This document shows positions 17,468 to 23,369 of a DNA stretch of 23,369 nt, piece by piece. The translations under genes and the position numbers were made by a program. The notes under the pieces are model-generated. The model searched no databases. It was given only the letters and a program-made list of their open reading frames with translations, and was not told the DNA's origin. The DNA comes from Halieaceae bacterium UBA3479. Its GTDB lineage: Bacteria; Pseudomonadota; Gammaproteobacteria; Pseudomonadales; Halieaceae. Where the stretch lies: positions 4,794 to 28,162 of the forward strand of contig DFQW01000033.1 in assembly GCA_002377985.1 (NCBI GenBank), read 5' to 3'. Numbering within the stretch: position 1 is the stretch's first letter; each line of letters starts with the position of its first letter.

Positions 17468-18829
17468 GTGAAAACTCTCATCGTAGAGGACAGCCCAACT
17501 CTTTGCGCCATTTATTCGCAGTATCTCGATGGCAGTGGATTGGAGATTGTGGCTGTGGAAACGCTTGCCGCAGCGAAAGCAGCGCTCGTCAATTGGCGCC
17601 CTCATCTTGTGCTGCTGGATATCGAACTGCCCGATGGTAATGGCTTGGATTTATTCGGCGATACCGAGAGCCTATCGCCGCAGCCCGCAGTGGTGGTGAT
17701 GACCGGACACGGCGCAGAGCATGGCGAGCAGGCTATTCAGCGCGGTGCGGCTGACTTTCTCACCAAACCATTTGATGCCGCCCGACTTCGGGTAACGCTG
17801 CTGAATGCTGGGGAAAAACTCAAGCTCAGCCAGCAGGTAGAGCGGCTGGCCGTCAAGCGAGAGCATTTGGGGCCGCTCAAGGGCAGCTCATCCGCCATGC
17901 AGAGTGTTTATGAAACCGTTGAATCTCTGGCAGGTACGCTCGCAACTGCTTTTATCATGGGGGAGAGTGGAACGGGTAAGGAACTCGCCGCGCGGGCGAT
18001 TCACCAACTCTCGGCCAGAGCGCCGGGTCCTTTTGTCGTTGTTGATTGTGCTTCTCTACCGGCGGATCAGTTGGAGCGGGCGCTATTTGGCATTGAAGGC
18101 GAGGATGCGCAGGGATTGGTGGCCCAAGCTGCCAACGGAACGCTTTTTCTGGATGAAGTGTGTAGCTTGGGTTTTGCATCCCAGTCGACGCTGCTCAGGC
18201 TGATCCAGCACGGCACATATCGGCCCGTCGGATCTTCGGCTGAAGTCGCAGCGAACGTTCGTATTATTGCCTCTACTAACCGTGACCCCTTGCTCGAGAT
18301 GAGAGAGGGCCGATTGCGCGAAGATCTCTATTATCGCTTGCACGTGGTGCCCTTGAGGATGCCCGCCATGCGCGAGCGCTCCGATGATGTGCTGATGTTG
18401 GCAACGTCCTTTTTGGATCGGTTTGCTCAGGAAGAAAACAAGGAGCCTCGCCAACTGAGCGACTCAGCAGCCCAGGTAATGAAAGGGTACTCCTGGCCCG
18501 GTAATGTGCGGCAGCTGGAAAATACGATGCGGCAGCTGTTGCTGACGAGCGCCGCTAATGAGATTGACGCCTCTGCAATTCATCAGGTGATCTCAGTGAC
18601 AGAGCTCTCGGCAGGTAATGACGGGCTGGTGCCGCTCTCTGGGTTGGGAGAGAGCGAGTCGGCTTCGCGGGGCATACAGCCCTTGTGGATGACGGAAAAG
18701 AAAGTTATTGAACAAGCGATAGCCGCTTGTGATGGTAATATCAATCGCGCCGCGCAGCATCTCGAGGTGGCGCCCTCTACTATTTATCGAAAGTTACAAT
18801 CCTGGAAAGCGCAAAATCTGAATTCATAA
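17468..18829 (+). CDS. LuxO-like response regulator lacking the sigma-54 GAFTGA loop
   Basis: 453-residue NtrC-family response regulator with LuxO as the closest match I can recall. The receiver domain (1-118) has acidic pocket E7-D8, phospho-acceptor D51 (LLDIELPD), T79 and K100. The AAA+ domain (about 138-375) has Walker A GESGTGKE at 165-172, Walker B TLFLDE at 225-230 and the REDLYYRL arginine-finger region at 284-291. The Fis-type helix-turn-helix is at about 411-446; its PLWMTEKK start and APSTIYRKLQSW end are very LuxO-like. Between LFG (206-208) and TLFLDE only 16 residues remain, against about 23 in LuxO, and GAFTGA is absent. It may therefore not drive sigma-54 promoters. Start GTG, with AGGAG 11 bases upstream. 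No luxU phosphorelay gene follows; the convergent GH16 gene overlaps its end by six bases. Confidence 0.9.
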   Translation: MKTLIVEDSPTLCAIYSQYLDGSGLEIVAVETLAAAKAALVNWRPHLVLLDIELPDGNGLDLFGDTESLSPQPAVVVMTGHGAEHGEQAIQRGAADFLTKPFDAARLRVTLLNAGEKLKLSQQVERLAVKREHLGPLKGSSSAMQSVYETVESLAGTLATAFIMGESGTGKELAARAIHQLSARAPGPFVVVDCASLPADQLERALFGIEGEDAQGLVAQAANGTLFLDEVCSLGFASQSTLLRLIQHGTYRPVGSSAEVAANVRIIASTNRDPLLEMREGRLREDLYYRLHVVPLRMPAMRERSDDVLMLATSFLDRFAQEENKEPRQLSDSAAQVMKGYSWPGNVRQLENTMRQLLLTSAANEIDASAIHQVISVTELSAGNDGLVPLSGLGESESASRGIQPLWMTEKKVIEQAIAACDGNINRAAQHLEVAPSTIYRKLQSWKAQNLNS

Positions 18830-20170
18830 CGGTTCTTGGCTAATGCGTTGATACACCTTCACGCTGTCTACGCGCATCCTCTGAGGGAATTCATGCACGG
18901 CAATGGGCCCGCCCGCGCGACCCCAGTTCCCCCCGATGGCCAAGTTTAGAATCAGATGGAACGGTTGATCGAATGGCCACCTGTGCCAAGAATCATTGTT
19001 GCCGCGCAGATAACTGAAATAGCGGGTGTCGTTTACGAAAAGATCAATCCGCTCGGGTGTCCACTCCATCGCATACACAAGAAAATCGTGCGTCGCGCTG
19101 GGGTCGATAAGTCGGCCTTTGCGCTGCTGCCCATTGACCCAGTAATTGGCGCGGGTATGGACGGTACCGTGTATGTGGCCCGACTCAAATCCGACGTGTT
19201 CCATAAGGTCAATCTCGCCTGAATTGGGCCATGCATCGCAGTCACCATTGCCCTGCCAGTCGACGCCTGCTTCGCAGTTGGTTGCATAGAAAAAAGGATT
19301 AGAGGGAAGAAGCCATATGGCGGGCCAAGTTCCCTGTGCGTCGGGCAGCTGGGCAGCAACCTCGACACGTCCATAGAGGAAGTCGTATTTACCACGGGTA
19401 TGAATTCTGGCGGAGGTGAAGGCAGGTATCTGGCCCGGATGATGGTGAGCCTCCAAAACAAGGGCGCCATTTTCTACGCGCAGATTTTGACTTGAGTCTG
19501 TATAGGCCTGATCTTCATCGTTGACCTTCCCCGGGGGCCAAATGTCCAGACTCCAGTGATCGGGCTCGAGGCGCGATTCATCAAAGAGGTCTTGCCAGAC
19601 AAGTTCCCACTGATCTCTTGGGGTTGAGGGGCCGCTCTTGGCTTCGAGTAATACCCCACTCAAAATGGGTTGTCCGATGACCGGCTTCAGCAGCAGATGA
19701 AATAGCCCATCCCTGACAGTTTGATTCGGAATCGTTACGGTGAGCGCGGAGTGGATTTGACCGTCTCGGTACTTGAGCACGTCGAGATCGGTGAGCGCCT
19801 GCTTTCCTTGAATATGGACATCAAATACGCGCTCTCCAATGCGATGGAATCGTGGCTCAGCAAAAAAGAGCGTGATGTCGTAGTTGCCGTTCGGCACCGA
19901 CTGCGTGAGGGAGATTGTCCCTTCGCTGTAGGTGAGGAAAACATCGGGGTGGTCGGAGCCCCCGACGGATGGCAACGAATGGCATGTCGTTTGTGCGGGG
20001 CACCCGATGCCGTTAAATGACTGGTCTTGCCAAAAAACGGAGGTCTCCGACCCCAGGTTGAGGGCGAATGCCGCCTCGCCAAGACATGGTGCGCTGACAC
20101 AAGCGCACATAATTATTCGTAATAAATAATAAAATGTTGACACAGTGAACGGCCCCGGAGCGCGCTGCAT
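18824..20170 (-). CDS. Secreted malectin-domain GH16 beta-glucanase (laminarinase-like)
   Basis: Predicted endo-beta-1,3(4)-glucanase. Numbered from ATG 20170 (448 residues): a signal peptide with hydrophobic core about 18-30 and likely cleavage after AFA (about 36). A malectin-like beta-sandwich follows (about 37-178: LNLGS, NGNYDITLFFAEPRFH, GERVFDVHIQGK). The GH16 catalytic domain spans about 187-444. The catalytic E-x-D-x-x-E is EIDLME at 319-324, with E319 as nucleophile and E324 as acid/base by family rule. TWPAIWLLP and NLAIGGNWG are typical substrate-cleft segments. Cys pairs 57/63 and 299/311 may form disulfides, fitting export. TTG at 20173 or ATG at 20110 are alternative starts; a TTCACT-N17-TTTATT promoter-like sequence lies within the first codons, favouring a later start, though the signal peptide looks better from 20170. 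Substrate (laminarin versus mixed-linkage glucan) is inferred. Confidence 0.9.
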   Translation of the reverse strand: MQRAPGPFTVSTFYYLLRIIMCACVSAPCLGEAAFALNLGSETSVFWQDQSFNGIGCPAQTTCHSLPSVGGSDHPDVFLTYSEGTISLTQSVPNGNYDITLFFAEPRFHRIGERVFDVHIQGKQALTDLDVLKYRDGQIHSALTVTIPNQTVRDGLFHLLLKPVIGQPILSGVLLEAKSGPSTPRDQWELVWQDLFDESRLEPDHWSLDIWPPGKVNDEDQAYTDSSQNLRVENGALVLEAHHHPGQIPAFTSARIHTRGKYDFLYGRVEVAAQLPDAQGTWPAIWLLPSNPFFYATNCEAGVDWQGNGDCDAWPNSGEIDLMEHVGFESGHIHGTVHTRANYWVNGQQRKGRLIDPSATHDFLVYAMEWTPERIDLFVNDTRYFSYLRGNNDSWHRWPFDQPFHLILNLAIGGNWGRAGGPIAVHEFPQRMRVDSVKVYQRISQEPL

Positions 20171-20353
20171 CAATGTGACAGGCGGATGGCTCCAGCAACA
20201 GGGTCAATACGACAAGATGACGATTTGCCCAGATAAAACGGCAGACATCATGCTCTGCGCAGAGGACGGGTGGCTTACCATGGGTGGACTGCCGGGTTGG
20301 GAAAGCCGCGGTGAAGGTCGAAAGACGAGTAGATGTGGTAAGGCTCAAGAATA
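20171..20353. promoter_or_regulatory. Divergent intergenic control region between the GH16 and phosphorylase genes
   Basis: 183 bases separating the two glucan genes, which would have to hold at least the promoter of the plus-strand gene. I find no full sigma-70 consensus and no sigma-54 GG-N10-GC element. A perfect 12-base dyad lies near the centre. GATAAA at about 20232 is a possible -10 for the plus strand. Confidence 0.45.
20253..20264. promoter_or_regulatory. Perfect 12-base palindrome, candidate operator
   Basis: CTCTGCGCAGAG equals its own reverse complement over all 12 bases. It is centred at 20258/20259, within four bases of the middle of the 183-base divergent region. This is a typical place for a dimeric regulator controlling both genes. 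The binding protein is unknown; the LuxO-like regulator next to GH16 is one candidate. Confidence 0.45.
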
Positions 20354-23300
20354 ATGACTGTAAAAAAAATATGGTTGGGAGAACAGCCTCTCTTGCAACC
20401 CTCGGGGTCTCCTGCTGGGGATTTCGTTATCCTCGAGGGAGAGCCTTTTTATCGTATTCGGCGCTTCGATCGGATGCCGGATTTCTTCATAAGCCTAGTG
20501 AGTCACGCTAATCATTGGCTGTTTATCTCCACCTCTGGCGCACTGACCGCCGGTCGAACCAACTCCGGTAGCGCGCTCTTCCCTTACTACACCGAAGACA
20601 AAATTGCCGAGAGTGCCCATGTCACGGGACATCGCGCGGTGTTTTTGGTGAGTCGGTCCGGAAAGACACTGTACTGGGAGCCCTTTGCCCGTCATCTCGA
20701 CGGGGCGTATCAGGTTGAGCGAAACCTTTACAAAAATGCCCTCGGCAACGTGCTGGTCTTTGAGGAAATCAATCATGATCTTGAGCTGGTCTATCGCTAC
20801 TCATGGCAGATGTCTCATCGCTTCGGCTTTGTAAAAAAATCGGCGCTGAGTAACCAGGGAGGCCATGCCGTCAGCGTTCGCTTGTTGGACGGACTGCAAA
20901 ATGTGCTGCCTTACGGCGTGACACCGGGCATTCAAAACGAACTGAGTTGTCTGGTTGATGCCTACAAAAAAAGTGAGTTGCACAGTGAGTCAGGTGTAGG
21001 GATGTTTTCAATGAGTTCGCTGCTGACTGACCGCGCCGAACCCAGCGAGTGCCTTTCTGCCACAACGGTCTGGTCCTACGGCTTATCTCAACCGCAATAC
21101 TTGTTATCAGCGGTGCAGCTTGATCGGTTCCGCCAAGGCCGTGAGGTAGATCAAGAGTGCGATATTCACGGTCGAAGAGGGGCCTACTTTGTTGTAGACG
21201 AGGTTGTCCTGAACCCGGCAGAAAAGCGCGACTGGGGTATCGTAGCGGACGTTGATCAAGGCCCCGTCGCAGTCGCCAACCTGATTAATAGAATCGTCAG
21301 TGGTGCGGCATTATCCGAGGAGATCGCGCAAGATTTGCGGGCGGGTCAGTCCCAGCTGCGACAGATCATCGGTATGGCTGATGGCTTTCAAATGACCTCA
21401 CAGCGTCTGGATACTGCGCATCACACTGCCAATGTCTTGTTTAACGTGATGCGAGGCGGTTTTTTCGATAATAACTATTGGCTGTCAAAACGCGATTTTC
21501 GGGCGTTCTGTGAGCAGTGGAATTGCGAAGCCGCGCCTATGCTGGAGTCACTCACGACCGACTTGCCCGACAAAATAGCGTATGCCGACCTTCGTAAGCG
21601 GATAGAGCGCGCGAACCAGCCACTGCTGATGCGGCTGTTTTTGGAGTATATGCCGCTCACCTTTAGTCGTCGTCATGGCGATCCATCGCGCCCATGGAAT
21701 CAATTTTCTATTGACGTACTAACTGAAGCGAACGACAAGCGATTAACCTTTGCGGGCAATTGGCGAGATATTTTTCAAAACTGGGAAGCGTTGTCGATAT
21801 CGGCGCCCGGTTATATCGACAACATGATCTGCAAGTTTGTAAGCGCGACGACGGCGGATGGTTATAACCCCTATCGCATTACCCGTGATGGAATCGACTG
21901 GGAAAAACCAGAGCCTGATAACCCCTGGGCCAATATTGGCTATTGGGGAGATCATCAGGTCATTTATTTGTCGAAGTTGATTGAGCTGGCGCAAAGTCAT
22001 TTCCCCAAAGGACTTGAGGCTCTGCTAGCGCGAGATGTTTTCGCGTACGCCAATGTGCCCTACCGCATAAAGGGTTTTGACTCCCTGCTCGCTGACCCTT
22101 ATGACACCATTATTTTTGATGCGGCGCTTGATAGCGAAATAGCCCGACGCGTGAATGAGGTCGGTGCTGATGGTCGGTTGTTGTGGGTCAATGACGAAAT
22201 TTATCAGGTGAATTTACTGGAGAAGCTGCTTGCTATGACGCTCTCCAAGCTGACCAATTTTGTACCGGGTGGTGGGATTTGGATGAATACCCAGCGCCCC
22301 GAATGGAACGACGCCAATAACGCGCTGGTGGGTACAGGCGTATCCATGGTGACGCTGTGTTATCTGCATCGATTCCTGTCGGTGCTCGATAAGCTGATGG
22401 CGGAGTCTGATCTCGCCAGCGCCCCCATCTCCGATGAATTGCTTTCACTCTTTAACACAGTGGCGGATATTTTTTGTGAGCATGGCGAAGGGTTACGCAG
22501 CGCGCCTGTGAGTGATGGGCTTCGTTATATCGTGCTGGAGCAGTTGGGCAGAGCAGGAGAAGCGTATCGTCAAACGCTTTATGAGAGAGGCTTCTCAGGA
22601 CGCAGAAGTGATCTGGACGTTGCGAGAGTGCGGTCTTTTTTCGATAACTGCCTTCCGGTATTGGCGAGCAGTATTCGAGATAATCGCCGCGAGGATGGTT
22701 TGTACCATGCGTACAACCGGTTGCGGAAAGAACATGCGGCTGTCTCCCTCGTGCGGCTCGACGAGATGCTCGAGGGTCAGGTGGCAGTGCTGAGTGCAAA
22801 ATTGCTATCTGCGGAGGAGGCGTTGGCGGTGTTACACGCTTTGCGCCGGTCAGCGCTATTTACACCTGATCAGCACTCTTACTTGCTGTATCCGCACAAG
22901 GTTTTGCCGCGTTTCCCGGACAAAAATCGCGTCTCTGAAGCCAGGCTGTTAGAAATCCCGGTCTTGAACGGGCTGATTTCCAGTGGCAATACCGCCTTGG
23001 TTGCACAGGACGATATTGGCGAAATCCATTTCAACGGGCAGTTGACCAAGGTCGAGGATCTAGACGCCGTGCTTGATGATCTGAGCGCGGCCGGGCACGC
23101 CTGTAATGAGGACGAGCGCACGGCGATCAAGCGGTTGTTTGTTGAAACCTTCAAGCATGATTTGTTTACCGGACGCTCCGGCGGTATGTATGCCTACGAG
23201 GGCATTGGGTCTATTTATTGGCATATGGTGTCGAAGCTGTTGCTTGCCGCCAGTGAGAATGTGATCGCGGCAAAAGACGCTGGCGAGGGTGCAGATATTA

Positions 23301-23369
23301 TCAGTGGTTTACTGTTGGCGTATGAGGATATTCGTTCGGGTCTTGGTTTTAACAAGTCTCCCGAAGTTT
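20354..23369 (+). CDS. Clan GH-Q glucan phosphorylase-like protein, probably GH149-type beta-1,3-glucan phosphorylase (C-terminus outside window)
   Basis: An uninterrupted frame of 1005 codons from ATG 20354 to the window edge. The in-frame TAA at 20339-20341 rules out an upstream ATG. There is no signal peptide, so it should be cytosolic. The N-terminal part (about 20-310: LFPYYTEDKI, GHRAVFLVSR, LYWEPF) reads like the beta-sandwich of GH94-type phosphorylases. From about 320 the helical pattern fits an (alpha/alpha)6 barrel. Key motifs are NIGYWGDHQVIYLSKLIE (about 527-544) and GGGIWMNTQRPEWNDANNALVG (about 638-659). The latter resembles the WND catalytic-acid motif of GH94, putting D653 as general acid. 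The length (more than 1005) suits GH149 (about 1100), whose members phosphorolyse beta-1,3-glucans to glucose 1-phosphate. The divergent GH16 gene supports the substrate. GH161 or an uncharacterised relative cannot be excluded. A weak AAGG lies about 10 bases upstream. Confidence 0.6.
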   Translation, partial: MTVKKIWLGEQPLLQPSGSPAGDFVILEGEPFYRIRRFDRMPDFFISLVSHANHWLFISTSGALTAGRTNSGSALFPYYTEDKIAESAHVTGHRAVFLVSRSGKTLYWEPFARHLDGAYQVERNLYKNALGNVLVFEEINHDLELVYRYSWQMSHRFGFVKKSALSNQGGHAVSVRLLDGLQNVLPYGVTPGIQNELSCLVDAYKKSELHSESGVGMFSMSSLLTDRAEPSECLSATTVWSYGLSQPQYLLSAVQLDRFRQGREVDQECDIHGRRGAYFVVDEVVLNPAEKRDWGIVADVDQGPVAVANLINRIVSGAALSEEIAQDLRAGQSQLRQIIGMADGFQMTSQRLDTAHHTANVLFNVMRGGFFDNNYWLSKRDFRAFCEQWNCEAAPMLESLTTDLPDKIAYADLRKRIERANQPLLMRLFLEYMPLTFSRRHGDPSRPWNQFSIDVLTEANDKRLTFAGNWRDIFQNWEALSISAPGYIDNMICKFVSATTADGYNPYRITRDGIDWEKPEPDNPWANIGYWGDHQVIYLSKLIELAQSHFPKGLEALLARDVFAYANVPYRIKGFDSLLADPYDTIIFDAALDSEIARRVNEVGADGRLLWVNDEIYQVNLLEKLLAMTLSKLTNFVPGGGIWMNTQRPEWNDANNALVGTGVSMVTLCYLHRFLSVLDKLMAESDLASAPISDELLSLFNTVADIFCEHGEGLRSAPVSDGLRYIVLEQLGRAGEAYRQTLYERGFSGRRSDLDVARVRSFFDNCLPVLASSIRDNRREDGLYHAYNRLRKEHAAVSLVRLDEMLEGQVAVLSAKLLSAEEALAVLHALRRSALFTPDQHSYLLYPHKVLPRFPDKNRVSEARLLEIPVLNGLISSGNTALVAQDDIGEIHFNGQLTKVEDLDAVLDDLSAAGHACNEDERTAIKRLFVETFKHDLFTGRSGGMYAYEGIGSIYWHMVSKLLLAASENVIAAKDAGEGADIISGLLLAYEDIRSGLGFNKSPEV

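Noticed and set aside
17404..20353. Search for a Qrr-type small RNA or luxU near the LuxO-like gene
   Set aside because: No sigma-54 GG-N10-GC promoter, no Qrr-like hairpin and no small Hpt protein were seen in the flanks. The Vibrio quorum-sensing arrangement is not present here.
22452..23154. Minus-strand frames inside the large phosphorylase-like gene
   Set aside because: They are antisense to a continuous 1005-codon frame with recognisable motifs; the plus-strand frame is the real gene even though its end lies outside the window.

Overview
The window looks like chromosome of a free-living, probably marine, gammaproteobacterium. The miaB-ybeZ-ybeY-corC-lnt-leuS-lptE order, with a DUF1820 gene divergent from miaB, is the arrangement I remember from Pseudomonas. 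CmoA/CmoB, Uup, an AsrA-type Lon and a heme A synthase fit the same group. The laminarin-type genes at the right end suggest a Cellvibrionales/Halieaceae-like polysaccharide user; that placement is inference. I see no rRNA, tRNA, CRISPR array, insertion sequence or phage gene.

Positions 1-8091 (minus strand) form a dense cluster for tRNA and rRNA processing and envelope lipoproteins: miaB, ybeZ (phoH-like), ybeY, corC, lnt, leuS and the first 90 codons of lptE. Most junctions from ybeZ to lnt, and leuS/lptE, overlap by 1-4 bases. ybeZ starts with TTG, and ybeY and corC with GTG. A sigma-70-like promoter lies in front of ybeZ. Positions 8092-11225 (plus strand) hold a DUF1820 gene, a possible terminator, a good sigma-32-type promoter and an AsrA-type lon.

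Positions 11236-17403 hold cmoA-cmoB (minus), an aspartate/aromatic aminotransferase (plus), uup (minus) and ctaA (plus), arranged as divergent and convergent pairs. All three convergent junctions in the window are within 10 bases of each other or overlap.

Positions 17468-23369 are the accessory and most interesting part. A LuxO-like response regulator has its sigma-54-contacting GAFTGA loop deleted. Tail-to-tail with it is a secreted malectin-GH16 beta-glucanase. Divergent from that is a very large gene (more than 1005 codons, running off the window) that looks like a clan GH-Q glucan phosphorylase, probably GH149-like. The 183-base divergent intergenic region carries a perfect 12-base dyad near its centre. 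My reading is a beta-1,3-glucan (laminarin) locus: GH16 cuts the polymer outside the cytoplasm, and the phosphorylase makes glucose 1-phosphate inside. No transporter is visible in the window.
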